Notes: generated from the sequence alone by a model not told the origin. A DNA stretch of 64,000 nucleotides from Falsiruegeria litorea R37 (GCF_900172225.1 NZ_FWFO01000001.1:62001-126000), one strand, 5' to 3'; numbered from the stretch's first letter, positions 42,797 to 51,094 are shown. Numbers and translations are program-made.

Positions 42797-44179
42797 ATGG
42801 CAGAGATTTCTGCGCGCAAGCGCGTTTGGGGGTGGTGGTTCTTTGACTGGGCCAGCCAGCCGTATCACACCCTGTTGGTGACCTTTATCTTTGGTCCATT
42901 CTTTGCGGGTGTCGCAGCCGAGTTTTTCATGACCCAAGGCCAAGATGCCAAAATGGCGGCAGCCAGTGCTCAAACGCTTTGGGCCTGGGGAATGGCCCTG
43001 GCCGGATTGGTGATCGCCTTTGGCGCACCGATCATGGGGGCCTTTGCAGATACGACCGGGCGCACACGGCCTTGGGTTGTGGTGTTTTCGATCATGTATG
43101 TGATCGGTGCGACCGGCCTGTGGTTCACTGCGCTGGATGGATCGAACCTGTATCTTATGCTGGGCCTGTTTGCCTTTGGCTTCATCGGTGCCGAATATGC
43201 GTTGATCTTTACCAATTCGCAGCTTCCCGACCTGGGGGGCGAAGACGAGGTGGGCAAGATCTCAGGCTCTGGCTTTGCTTTTGGATATGCTGGTGGTGTT
43301 CTGGCGCTGATGATCATTCTTGCTCTGTTCGCCGAGCAGGGGAATGGCCGCACAATTGCTGGGCTAGAGCCCGGGCTGGGCCTGTTGAATGCTGACATGC
43401 GTGAGGGCACCCGCTTTGTCGGTCCTTTTACCGCAGTCTGGTACGTGATCTTCATGATACCTTATTTTCGCTGGGTGCGCATGCCACGCCAGCGGCGCGG
43501 GTCAGGCAAGGTGTCCGAGGCCTTGGCGATGCTGCGCCATTCCATCGCCAATCTACGCCATCAACCCAGCTTGTCGGCCTATCTGGCGGCGTCGATGTTC
43601 TATCGGGATGCGTTGAACGGCCTGTACACATTTGGTGGGATCTATGCGGTGGGCGTGCTGGGATGGCCCGTCACGCAGATCGGCATCTTTGGTATTCTGG
43701 GCGCCATATCGGCCACGATTTGCAGCTGGATCGGAGGTAAGCTGGACACGCGATATGGTCCCAAACCGGTTATCGTCGGGTCCATCTGGGTGTTGATCGT
43801 GGTCTGCGCCATCGTGGTGGGCATGTCGCGCGAAGCAATCTTTGGCCTGCCGCTGGCCGCGGGATCCAGCCTGCCTGACACGATCTTCATGGTTTGCGGC
43901 GTCATGATCGGCGGTATGGGAGGTGTGCTTCAGGCCACATCCCGTTCCCTTATGGTGCGACACGCCGACCCCGATGCTCCGACAGAGAGCTTTGGTCTTT
44001 ATGGCCTGTCCGGACGTGCCACGGCCTTTATCGCCCCGATCCTGATCGGCGTTGCCACCACGATGACCGGAAGCGCGCGTCTTGGGGTGTCACCTGTCAT
44101 TCTACTCTTTATCCTTGGGCTCTTCCTGCTACGCTGGGTGAAACCGCAAGGAGTACGTACGAGTGAACCCTCTGGTTAA
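42797..44179 (+). CDS. MFS transporter, UMF1/Atg22-like family
   Basis: An inner-membrane permease of about 460 residues with roughly 12 hydrophobic segments. The N-terminal W-G-W-W-F-F-D-W-A-S-Q-P-Y motif marks the UMF1 family (vacuole-effluxer type); its substrate is unknown in bacteria. The G-L-S-G-R-A-T-A-F motif near the C-terminus fits as well. I chose ATG at 42797 because of ggggatgaag just upstream; ATG at 42791 is an alternative and 42743 is less likely. It overlaps mepA by 17 bp. Confidence 0.85.
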   Translation: MAEISARKRVWGWWFFDWASQPYHTLLVTFIFGPFFAGVAAEFFMTQGQDAKMAAASAQTLWAWGMALAGLVIAFGAPIMGAFADTTGRTRPWVVVFSIMYVIGATGLWFTALDGSNLYLMLGLFAFGFIGAEYALIFTNSQLPDLGGEDEVGKISGSGFAFGYAGGVLALMIILALFAEQGNGRTIAGLEPGLGLLNADMREGTRFVGPFTAVWYVIFMIPYFRWVRMPRQRRGSGKVSEALAMLRHSIANLRHQPSLSAYLAASMFYRDALNGLYTFGGIYAVGVLGWPVTQIGIFGILGAISATICSWIGGKLDTRYGPKPVIVGSIWVLIVVCAIVVGMSREAIFGLPLAAGSSLPDTIFMVCGVMIGGMGGVLQATSRSLMVRHADPDAPTESFGLYGLSGRATAFIAPILIGVATTMTGSARLGVSPVILLFILGLFLLRWVKPQGVRTSEPSG

Positions 44180-45041
44180 ATCTCTGGTCTATGGGTTGGC
44201 CCTGATGGTGCTGGCCTTGCCGGGTTCGGCCGAACCTCTGGCGAAACAGCTGTTCGGGGCAATGGACACCGGCTCGCGCCAACGCGCCAGCGCATTTGGC
44301 AGCTATTCCAAGGGCTGTGCCTCAGGCTCGGTGCAACTGCCGGAAACCGGTCCGACCTGGCAGGCGATGCGCCTGTCGCGCAATCGCAACTGGGGTCATC
44401 CCGAAACAATCGATTTCATCGAAAAGCTCAGCCGCAAAGCCGCGAAACAGCGTGGGTGGAGCGGGCTTTATATCGGGGACATCAGCCAACCACGTGGCGG
44501 GCCGATGCTAACCGGACACCGTAGCCATCAGATCGGGTTGGACATCGATATCTGGATGCTGCCCGCCAACAACCTGCGCCTGTCGCGTCAGCAACGCGAA
44601 AGCATCTCGTCCATTTCGCTGCGCCGCAACAAGGGGGCCTTTGTGAACAGCAACTGGACCCGCCAGCATCACGAGATCATCAAGGCCGCCGCCAAGGACA
44701 AACGCACCGCGCGCATCTTTGTCTTCCCCGGCGCCAAGGTTGCGATGTGCAACGCCGAAAAAGGCAATCGCGCCTATCTGCGCAAGATCAGGCCCTGGTA
44801 TGGGCACCACTATCATTTCCATGTGCGCCTGAAATGTCCGCGCAACGCAAAAGGGTGCGTCAATCAGGATCCCCCTCCCAAGGGGGATGGTTGCGCCGAA
44901 GCGCAAACCTGGGTCAATAACATCATCAGCCCACCCCCTCCGAAGCCGCGTGATCCTAACGCGCCTCCCCCCAAGAAACGGCGTGAATACGTCCTAGCGG
45001 ATCTTCCCAAACAATGCGTCTCGGTCTTGCAGTCTCAGTAG
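44163..45041 (+). CDS. mepA: penicillin-insensitive murein endopeptidase
   Basis: Periplasmic LAS-type metallopeptidase cleaving D-Ala-meso-DAP crosslinks in peptidoglycan, 292 residues. The signal peptide is residues 1-23. Zinc ligands are visible in G-H119-R-S-H122-Q-I-G-L-D127 and in Y-G-H-H-Y-H-F-H near residue 217. A proline/lysine-rich tail ends the protein. The start is GTG at 44163, inside the 3' end of the MFS gene. Its own 3' end overlaps the next gene by 28 bp, so the three are one tight operon. Confidence 0.93.
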   Translation: MNPLVKSLVYGLALMVLALPGSAEPLAKQLFGAMDTGSRQRASAFGSYSKGCASGSVQLPETGPTWQAMRLSRNRNWGHPETIDFIEKLSRKAAKQRGWSGLYIGDISQPRGGPMLTGHRSHQIGLDIDIWMLPANNLRLSRQQRESISSISLRRNKGAFVNSNWTRQHHEIIKAAAKDKRTARIFVFPGAKVAMCNAEKGNRAYLRKIRPWYGHHYHFHVRLKCPRNAKGCVNQDPPPKGDGCAEAQTWVNNIISPPPPKPRDPNAPPPKKRREYVLADLPKQCVSVLQSQ

Positions 45042-45898
45042 TTTTCACATTTTTGCTGACAGGATCTGTTGTCGCGGTGGATACGGCCAAGGCCACTTTT
45101 CTGAGCAGCTACAGTTGGCACCACACGTCCCCATGGTTTGGCGGTCTGTCCGCATTGGAGATGTCCGAGAATGGGCGCGACATGACGCTGCTCAACGATC
45201 GGGGTATCATTCTGACCGCTCGTGTTTCGCGAAACGGCGCGACCGTCAGCAACATCGACATCACCTCGAGCGCGCGCGTGCTGTCGAGCAAGGGCGAGAC
45301 CCTGAGGGGGGTGGCAGGCGATTCCGAAGGAATGGCAATCAGCAAGGATGGCTCTGTCTATATCTCGTTCGAGGGCATCCACAGGATTGCGCGCTACAAC
45401 AGGGGCGACAACACGACAAATGTGTTGCTGCACCCTGATGCGTTCAAACAGATGGCCGGCAACGGCTCGTTCGAGTCCCTGGCGATCGACGACAGTGGTC
45501 GGCTTTACACGATGCCGGAGAAAGGGCTGACCGCTGATGGACGCATTCCCGTCTATCGCTGGAGCGGGCGCGCCTGGTCGCAGCCCTTTTCCCTGCCGAA
45601 ATCAGGGAAATTCCTGCCCGTGGGCGCGGATTTTGGACCTGATGGGCGGTTCTATCTGCTGGAACGCGCTGCTGGGTTTCTGGGGTTTCGAACCCAATTG
45701 CGTCGCTGGGACTTGAGCAGCGGTATGCCAGAGGACGGCACGATCCTTTTGCGGACTCGGTCCGGTACCCATGACAATCTCGAAGGGGTCTCTATTTGGC
45801 GCGACGCCGCAGGGCAGTTGCGGGCCACGATGGTGGCGGATGACAACTTTCTGATCATCCAACAAACCGAGCTGGTGGAATACACGCTGCCCGACTGA
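45014..45898 (+). CDS. esterase-like phytase-family protein
   Basis: A 294-residue secreted protein (signal peptide about 1-22) with a beta-propeller-like repeat pattern: repeated S-x-D-G-x-x-Y and G-x-x-Y/F-x-L-E segments. This fits the esterase-like activity of phytase family (Phytase-like). The substrate is unknown. It begins within the mepA coding region, in another frame, so expression is tied to the MFS-mepA operon. No serine-hydrolase G-x-S-x-G motif is evident, so the esterase label should be treated as a family name. Confidence 0.75.
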   Translation: MRLGLAVSVVFTFLLTGSVVAVDTAKATFLSSYSWHHTSPWFGGLSALEMSENGRDMTLLNDRGIILTARVSRNGATVSNIDITSSARVLSSKGETLRGVAGDSEGMAISKDGSVYISFEGIHRIARYNRGDNTTNVLLHPDAFKQMAGNGSFESLAIDDSGRLYTMPEKGLTADGRIPVYRWSGRAWSQPFSLPKSGKFLPVGADFGPDGRFYLLERAAGFLGFRTQLRRWDLSSGMPEDGTILLRTRSGTHDNLEGVSIWRDAAGQLRATMVADDNFLIIQQTELVEYTLPD

Positions 45899-45995
45899 CT
45901 TGCTTTGGTCGGTGTTTTTGGCTAAACGCGCCGCTTACCCGTCAGTCTGGCGGGACAAGTCGCCGCTACCTTGTCAAAAAAACGGGCTCAGACAT

Positions 45996-46625
45996 ATGAC
46001 ACGCGCACATCTACCCGGCATTCTTGCCATGGCCGCCATTGTTGTGGCCTCGAACATCCTGGTTCAATTCCTGTTTGGCCAATGGCTGACATGGGGAGCC
46101 TTCACCTATCCACTCGCATTCCTGGTCACTGATGTGATGAGCCGCGTTTATGGCGCAGGTCCGGCACGTCGAGTTGTGTTTGTGGGCTTTGTCGTAGGCG
46201 TAGTCTGCTCGCTGATCGGCACACAGATCATGGGCGAATTCGGCCCGCTGGTCACGCTGCGCATCGCTATGGGGTCGGGCATCGCATTCTTGACCGCACA
46301 GATGCTGGACGTCAGCATCTTTGCCGCCCTGCGTGGCGGCAAATGGTGGCGCGCGCCGTTGGCCTCGACCCTGATCGGCTCTTGCGTGGACACGGCCTTT
46401 TTCTTTTCGATCGCATTTTCGGCGCAGCTGGCCTGGCTGGAACCCGGCAACGATGTGTCCTGGGCAAACGAAGCCATCCCGATGCTGGGTGTTGGTCCTG
46501 TTGCGCCGCTTTGGGTTTCGCTGGCCTTTGCCGACTGGCTGGTCAAACTTTCCCTGGCCCTGATTGCGCTGATCCCTTTCCGCCTGATTGTTCGGCGTCT
46601 GGACCCCAACGGCAGCGCAGCCTGA
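45996..46625 (+). CDS. yhhQ: queuosine precursor transporter (VUT/DUF165 family)
   Basis: A 209-residue inner-membrane protein with about six hydrophobic segments. The family motif Y-P-L-A-F-L-V-T-D-V-M-S-R-V-Y-G lies near residue 35, and G-S-C-V-D-T-A-F-F near residue 125. Family members import queuine/preQ0/preQ1 for tRNA queuosine synthesis. The start ATG at 45996 gives the membrane helix at the N-terminus; the frame is open 32 codons upstream but without similarity. It is about 100 bp from the previous gene, and no preQ1 riboswitch was recognised there. Confidence 0.88.
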   Translation: MTRAHLPGILAMAAIVVASNILVQFLFGQWLTWGAFTYPLAFLVTDVMSRVYGAGPARRVVFVGFVVGVVCSLIGTQIMGEFGPLVTLRIAMGSGIAFLTAQMLDVSIFAALRGGKWWRAPLASTLIGSCVDTAFFFSIAFSAQLAWLEPGNDVSWANEAIPMLGVGPVAPLWVSLAFADWLVKLSLALIALIPFRLIVRRLDPNGSAA

Positions 46626-46700
46626 CGATTTCATTTGGAGAATTCGGAAACCCGTGTCACGCTCGGTCTTGAGTTCAACAAAAGAAAAGGAGGTGATCCA

Positions 46701-46757
46701 GTGTCGAGAAAGAGATTGGAGAGAGGTGTCGGAACAATTCGGGAGCGCGCCTTTTAG
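46701..46757 (+). CDS. possible 18-residue leader peptide
   Basis: GTG at 46701 lies 6 bases after an aaggaggt Shine-Dalgarno (46687-46694), an optimal spacing. It opens a frame of 18 codons ending TAG at 46755-46757. The peptide (MSRKRLERGVGTIRERAF) is very basic. I know of no homologue. The case rests on the extreme ribosome site alone; the site could instead serve a structural or antisense role. Confidence 0.35.
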   Translation: MSRKRLERGVGTIRERAF

Positions 46758-46845
46758 GGCAACCCTTGGCGGCAACGCCACCCGAAACGATCTGAGTTCA
46801 GGTCCGTGAGCATGCTCTGACCGACCCGACCTCCTGAACCTTTCG

Positions 46846-46875
46846 AAGGGCCGTCCGATATTGGGCGGCCCTTTT
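46846..46875 (+). terminator. Rho-independent terminator upstream of arfB
   Basis: An 11-bp stem with one G-U pair (aagggccgtcc with gggcggccctt) and a six-base loop is followed by tttt. It separates the candidate small transcript from arfB, which starts 47 bp downstream. Confidence 0.85.
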
Positions 46876-46921
46876 CGATTTTACTCTGTTTGACGTGCGG
46901 GGGCCGCTGTAAGGTCGCGCC

Positions 46922-47341
46922 ATGCTGCGGATCACAGATGACATATCCATTCAGGACTGGGAGTTGACGGAGAGTTTCATGCGAGCCTCTGGCCCCGGGG
47001 GGCAGAACGTCAACAAGGTGTCGACTGCGGTGGAACTGCGGTTCGAAGCTGAGCGGTCGCCGTCCTTGCCGGGGGCGGTAAAGACCCGCCTTAGACGGCT
47101 GGCGGGACGTCGATGGACCAAAGAGGGCGCGCTGATCTTGCAGTGCGACGAAACCCGTTCGCAGATCCGCAACCGCGAGATCGTGCGCGAACGACTGGTG
47201 GTCCTGATCCAAAAGGCGCTGGAAGCCCCAAAACGCCGGATCGCGACCAAACCCACCAAGGGATCGGTTCGGCGCAGGCTGCAAGCCAAAAAGGCGCGCA
47301 GCGAGGTCAAATCCCTGCGTGGCAGAATTACCGACGATTGA
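46922..47341 (+). CDS. arfB: alternative ribosome-rescue factor ArfB (peptidyl-tRNA hydrolase)
   Basis: Releases peptides from ribosomes stalled on truncated mRNA without a stop codon. The 139-residue protein has the catalytic G26-G27-Q28 in S-G-P-G-G-Q-N-V-N-K and the basic C-terminal tail (residues about 105-139, rich in K and R) that enters the mRNA channel. It lacks the codon-recognition domains of RF1/RF2, as expected for ArfB. It sits directly downstream of the anti-16S leader region. Confidence 0.93.
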   Translation: MLRITDDISIQDWELTESFMRASGPGGQNVNKVSTAVELRFEAERSPSLPGAVKTRLRRLAGRRWTKEGALILQCDETRSQIRNREIVRERLVVLIQKALEAPKRRIATKPTKGSVRRRLQAKKARSEVKSLRGRITDD

Positions 47342-47355
47342 AACCTGTGCAGGCT

Positions 47356-47558
47356 CGGGGGTGCTCCCGCGCCCGAGCAGACCTGACTGCGTCAGCTCAG
47401 CTAACGGCCTTGGGCCGGGCGCCGAGCCCTCGGCTCGGCGCGGTTCCGCTTGGGGCACCTGTTCTGCATAGGCGAGACCCGCCGCGCGAAGCGCGGCCCG
47501 GCCCAACGGGAGGAGGTTTTTCTGCAAGAAAAATTGACGACGGGCGGGAGCACCCCCG
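47356..47558 (+). mobile_element. MITE-like element copy 1 (203 bp)
   Basis: The ends form inverted repeats: cgggggtgctcccgc at 47356-47370 pairs perfectly with gcgggagcacccccg at 47544-47558. The interior is GC-rich, with small hairpins and no usable gene. It matches the element at 52354-52606 in order and in several long blocks, notably cggcccaacgggaggaggtt and the aaaaattgacgacgggcggg block near the right end. It lies 14 bp after the arfB stop. No target-site duplication is evident. Confidence 0.75.
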
Positions 47559-47657
47559 TGTCCTGAAGAGCCGACTTCGCGATCGCTTTGGGCTGGCGTC
47601 CTTTGCGCGCGCTGTTAGTGTACCCCCAACATCGCGTTTTCAGGGGAGAGGAAACAC

Positions 47658-48404
47658 ATGAGACTGCAGGGCAAAACAGCCATTGTGACCGGAGGCGGGT
47701 CAGGCTTTGGTGCGGGCATCGTGGCCAAGTTCGTGTCCGAAGGTGCACGTGTGATGATTGCAGACATAAATTTGGATGCCGCCCAGGAGATCGCCAACCA
47801 GATGGATGGCGATGCAATCGCCCATCAGGTCGATGTTGGTAACGCGGTTTCCGTCGATGCCATGGCCGAAGCGGCTTTGGCCAAACTCGGCCACCTCGAC
47901 ATACTGGTCAACAACGCGGGCGTCACCCACCTGCCTACCCCGCTCGAGGATGTGAGCGAGGCGGATTTCGACCGCGTGTTCAATGTGAACATGAAATCCG
48001 TCTACCTGACTGCCCGTGCCCTTGTTCCCCACATGAAAGAACGCGGTTCCGGTTCCGTCCTCAATGTTGCCTCGACTGCTGGTGTCTCTCCCAGACCGAA
48101 CCTGAATTGGTACAACGCCTCAAAGGGTTGGATGATCACCGCGACCAAGGCGATGGCGGTCGAACTGGCCCCCTCGGGTGTGCGGGTGAACGCGATCAAC
48201 CCGGTGGCCGGAGAAACGCCGCTTTTGAAATCCTTCATGGGTGAGGACACGCCAGAGGTGCGCGCCAAATTCCTCTCGACCATCCCCCTGGGCCGCTTTT
48301 CCCAGCCCGAGGATATGGGCAACGCGGCCTGTTTCCTGTGCTCGGACGAGGCCAGCATGATCACCGGGGTTGCGATGGAAGTCGACGGGGGCCGGTGCAT
48401 ATGA
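47658..48404 (+). CDS. SDR-family oxidoreductase
   Basis: A 248-residue short-chain dehydrogenase/reductase using NAD(P)H. The cofactor motif T-G-G-G-S-G-F-G is near residue 11, N-N-A-G-V near 88, and the catalytic triad Ser, Tyr, Lys in A-S-T-A-G-V-S and Y-N-A-S-K near 152. The D-I-N at the end of beta-2 favours NAD. The substrate is unknown. It heads a tight operon with a cupin gene and a P1-family peptidase; the start has ggggagagg upstream. Confidence 0.92.
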   Translation: MRLQGKTAIVTGGGSGFGAGIVAKFVSEGARVMIADINLDAAQEIANQMDGDAIAHQVDVGNAVSVDAMAEAALAKLGHLDILVNNAGVTHLPTPLEDVSEADFDRVFNVNMKSVYLTARALVPHMKERGSGSVLNVASTAGVSPRPNLNWYNASKGWMITATKAMAVELAPSGVRVNAINPVAGETPLLKSFMGEDTPEVRAKFLSTIPLGRFSQPEDMGNAACFLCSDEASMITGVAMEVDGGRCI

Positions 48405-48754
48405 GCCGTGTGAACCTGACCGAAAAACTGGCGCGGTTCACATCTCATTGGGATCCGCATGTGGTTGCCGATTACAACGACAACGACGTGATGGTGGTCA
48501 AGTTTCAGGGCGCGTTTCCCTTTCATCACCACGAGGATACCGATGACTTCTTCTTCGTCCTTGAGGGGGAAATGGTGATGGACATCGAAGGGCAAGCACC
48601 CGAGACCGTACGCGCAGGCGAGCTTTATGTCGTGCCCAGGGGCGTAACCCATCGACCCCGCGCCGATGCCGAATGCAAGGTGCTGTTGATCGAACCCAAA
48701 GGTGTGCCAAACACTGGCGATCCAGCAACTGCCGCGCCCAAACCCAGGATATGA
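48401..48754 (+). CDS. small cupin-domain protein
   Basis: A 117-residue single-domain cupin. Metal-binding motif 1 is F-H-H-H-E-D-T-D-D-F-F-F-V-L-E-G near residue 40, and motif 2 includes P-R-G-V-T-H near residue 80. Such proteins often isomerise or bind small substrates of the neighbouring pathway. The start ATG overlaps the SDR stop (ATGA), and the P1-peptidase gene starts 4 bp after its stop, indicating co-translation. Confidence 0.88.
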   Translation: MSRVNLTEKLARFTSHWDPHVVADYNDNDVMVVKFQGAFPFHHHEDTDDFFFVLEGEMVMDIEGQAPETVRAGELYVVPRGVTHRPRADAECKVLLIEPKGVPNTGDPATAAPKPRI

Positions 48755-48758
48755 CGCC

Positions 48759-49775
48759 ATGCAGCCCGGTCCCAAGAACCTGATCACCGATGTCGATGGC
48801 CTGTTGGTCGGCAATGCGCAGGACAACACCCTGAAATCCGGCACCACGGTTCTGACTGCAGCCAAGCCCTTTACCGCCTCGGTCCATGTCATGGGCGGCG
48901 CCCCCGGCACCCGCGAAACCGATCTGCTGGCCCCCGACAAATCCGTGGCCCGGGTCGAGGCACTGACCCTATCGGGCGGATCGGCTTACGGGCTGGATGC
49001 CTGTTCCGGTGTTGTCGATGGGCTGCGCGCGCAGGGGCGCGGGTTTCAGGTCGGGCAGGCGATCATTCCTCTGGTCCCTGGTGCAATCCTGTTCGACCTG
49101 CTCAATGGTGGGCAAAAGGACTGGTCCGAGAACCCTTATCGCGCCTTGGGGCGCGCCGCGTTCGAGGCCGCGAGTGATACATTCGATCTGGGCACCATCG
49201 GGGCGGGCACCGGGGCGCTGACCTCGATGCTCAAAGGGGGCTTGGGTTCGGCCTCGCTGGTGATGGGCGACGGCACAACGGTTGGGGCCCTGGTTGGCGT
49301 CAATCCGATGGGCAGTGTCACAACACCGGGGGATCGGCATTTCTGGGCGGCAAATTTCGAAATAGACGCCGAGTTCGGCGGCGTTGGTCCGGATCCAAAC
49401 GGTGGCCTGGGGCGCAGCCAGGACAGCCGCAAGCTGATGGCGATGCGGCAGCAATCACAGGACCGCGCCAATACCACCATCGCCATTGTCGCCACCGATG
49501 CGAACCTGTCCAAGGCGCAATGCCAGCGGATGGCCATCGCCGCCCACGATGGCATCGCACGCGCCACGGTTCCGGCCCATTCACCGGGGGACGGAGACCT
49601 GGTGTTTTCGGTATCGACCGGGGCACGCCTGTTATCCAACCCGGAACGCGATCTGACAATGATCGGCCACGCCGCAGCCCTTTGTCTGTCGCGTGCCATC
49701 TGCCGCGCGGTCTATTTGGCTACACCCGCGCCCGGCGATCTTTTGCCGACATGGTCCCAGGCCAACAGAGGCTAA
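48759..49775 (+). CDS. P1-family (DmpA/BapA-like) peptidase
   Basis: A 338-residue member of peptidase family S58, autoprocessed aminopeptidases with Ntn-type folds. The self-cleavage site is recognisable at N-T-T-I-A-I-V-A-T-D-A near residue 240, where the Thr after Asn would be the exposed nucleophile. Known relatives release N-terminal D- or beta-amino acids, or cleave nylon-type amides. The substrate here is unknown. It is the third gene of the SDR-cupin operon, hinting at breakdown of an amide-linked compound. Confidence 0.85.
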   Translation: MQPGPKNLITDVDGLLVGNAQDNTLKSGTTVLTAAKPFTASVHVMGGAPGTRETDLLAPDKSVARVEALTLSGGSAYGLDACSGVVDGLRAQGRGFQVGQAIIPLVPGAILFDLLNGGQKDWSENPYRALGRAAFEAASDTFDLGTIGAGTGALTSMLKGGLGSASLVMGDGTTVGALVGVNPMGSVTTPGDRHFWAANFEIDAEFGGVGPDPNGGLGRSQDSRKLMAMRQQSQDRANTTIAIVATDANLSKAQCQRMAIAAHDGIARATVPAHSPGDGDLVFSVSTGARLLSNPERDLTMIGHAAALCLSRAICRAVYLATPAPGDLLPTWSQANRG

Positions 49776-49877
49776 CGCCAAAATTCCCGCGCATCCGGGG
49801 TGCGCGTCAAAGTGACGTTTTGACTCTCGCGCCGTGCGCCCCCTCTTTAGGGGCAGCCAATTTAATGGAGATAAGCC

Positions 49878-50291
49878 ATGAAACGTCTTGTTGCGACGAT
49901 GATTGTCGGCCTGCTGGCCGTGCCTGCCCTGGCCGAGGGCGACGCCGAGAAAGGCAAGAAAGCCTTCAACAAGTGCAAAGCCTGCCACACCATCGTGTCC
50001 GATGCGGGCGACACCATCCTGAAGGGCGGAAAAACCGGCCCGAACCTTTATGGCATCGCGGGCCGCACTGCAGGCACTGTTGATGGGTTCAAATACGGCG
50101 CCAGCCTGGTGGAAGCCGGTGAAAAGGGCCTGGTCTGGGATGCGGAAAACTTTGCCGAGTACACCAAGGACCCCAAGGGGTTCCTGAAGACCTATCTCGA
50201 CAACACATCGGCCAAATCCAAGATGTCGTTCAAGCTCAAGAAGGGTTCGGAAGACATCTATGCCTATCTTGAAAGCGTCGTGGCCGAGTAA
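49878..50291 (+). CDS. cytochrome c2-type soluble cytochrome c
   Basis: A 137-residue periplasmic electron carrier. A signal peptide spans residues 1-19. The haem-binding C33-K-A-C36-H37 motif follows, and an axial Met lies in K-S-K-M-S-F near residue 115. Size and the insert near residues 42-52 resemble cytochrome c2/c550 of purple bacteria. A strong terminator follows, so it is probably monocistronic. A Shine-Dalgarno atggagat lies just upstream of the start. Confidence 0.92.
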   Translation: MKRLVATMIVGLLAVPALAEGDAEKGKKAFNKCKACHTIVSDAGDTILKGGKTGPNLYGIAGRTAGTVDGFKYGASLVEAGEKGLVWDAENFAEYTKDPKGFLKTYLDNTSAKSKMSFKLKKGSEDIYAYLESVVAE

Positions 50292-50319
50292 TTCCGGGCC
50301 AATCTGCGCAAAAGGAACA

Positions 50320-50344
50320 AAAGGCCGCAGCCCCTGCGGCCTTT
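50320..50344 (+). terminator. Rho-independent terminator of the cytochrome c gene
   Basis: An 11-bp perfect stem (aaaggccgcag with ctgcggccttt) with a three-base loop lies 28 bp after the stop codon. The T run is short (ttt). Confidence 0.8.
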
Positions 50345-50490
50345 CGTGCGATTGATCGGCTTGACGTTCGACGCCACCTTTGATGTCACGGGGCTGCTTT
50401 GCGCCCTTTGCGTTCCATCAACTCGACCAGACACTTTGCACACCGACCCTTCATGACCCGCACACAGCATCACATTCCAGGAATATCGAC

Positions 50491-51033
50491 ATGGGCATCC
50501 TGATCCCCGCCTGGGTGGATGGAGAGCTGGCACCCGTAGACAAGCTTGAGGCGCACGAAAAGGGCCTCAAACACAAGGCCGTGTCGGTCTTTGTCGTGCG
50601 CGGTATGGATATCCTGATCCAGCGGCGCGCGATGAACAAATACCACACGCCGGGTCTGTGGGCGAACACCTGCTGCACCCATCCCGACTGGGACGAAACC
50701 TCGAGCACATGCGCCGTGCGCCGTCTGAACGAAGAACTTGGGATTACTGGTTTGTATCCCGAATACCGCCACCGGCTGGAATACCATGCCGATGTTGGTA
50801 ACGGCATGGTCGAGAACGAGGTGGTCGATGTCTTCCTCGCTCATGCGCGCGGGGATCTGGCGATGGAGCCAAACCCGGATGAGGTGATGGAGACCCGCTG
50901 GATCGACTATCACGACCTGCTGGCCGAGGTGCAGCGCCACCCCGAACGGTTCACGCCCTGGCTCAAGATTTATCTGCAGCATCACGCCGACACCATCTTT
51001 GGTCCGGACCTGATTATCTCGGCCAAGGCCTGA
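50491..51033 (+). CDS. idi: isopentenyl-diphosphate delta-isomerase, type I
   Basis: Interconverts IPP and DMAPP for isoprenoid (carotenoid, quinone) synthesis, 180 residues. It is a Nudix-fold protein with the active-site cysteine in N-T-C-C-T-H-P near residue 56 and the Nudix-like segment A-V-R-R-L-N-E-E-L-G-I near 76. The catalytic E-N-E-V-V-D-V-F lies near 110, with metal ligands in W-I-D-Y nearby. The start at 50491 gives the family N-terminus; the longer frame covers noncoding sequence. It stands alone between cytochrome c and the FAD monooxygenase gene. Confidence 0.93.
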   Translation: MGILIPAWVDGELAPVDKLEAHEKGLKHKAVSVFVVRGMDILIQRRAMNKYHTPGLWANTCCTHPDWDETSSTCAVRRLNEELGITGLYPEYRHRLEYHADVGNGMVENEVVDVFLAHARGDLAMEPNPDEVMETRWIDYHDLLAEVQRHPERFTPWLKIYLQHHADTIFGPDLIISAKA

Positions 51034-51094
51034 GGCCACCCTTGTCAGTTACATTCGAACTTGGTTCTCTTGCCTGAGCTAGGGGAGAGAAACA

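Larger units (their letters stand above)
46686..46875 (+). ncRNA. candidate small RNA or leader with anti-16S sequence
   Basis: Positions 46686-46701 (AAAGGAGGTGATCCAG) are a perfect 16-nt complement to the 3' end of bacterial 16S rRNA. A complementary acctcct tract at 46829-46835 could pair with it and hide the ribosome site. The unit ends in a strong terminator. Together this suggests a discrete transcript of about 190 nt that either encodes an 18-residue peptide or acts on ribosomes. A promoter was not identified, so the 5' end is a guess. Confidence 0.45.
46626..46921. other. intergenic region with a candidate small transcript
   Basis: Between the transporter and arfB lies a compact unit: a near-maximal Shine-Dalgarno, an 18-codon frame, an internal anti-Shine-Dalgarno tract, and a terminator at 46846-46875. 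Those parts are listed separately. Nothing else was recognised. Confidence 0.6.

Noticed and set aside
46686-46701. Fragment of a 16S rRNA gene on the minus strand
   Set aside because: The match to the 16S 3' end stops after 16 bases, and none of the neighbouring 16S sequence follows, so it is not an rRNA gene remnant of any length.
47401-47817. Minus-strand open frames within the inverted-repeat elements (also at 52250-52618)
   Set aside because: They are repeat-derived, arginine-rich translations that appear in both element copies. They have no start signal and look like typical spurious annotations.
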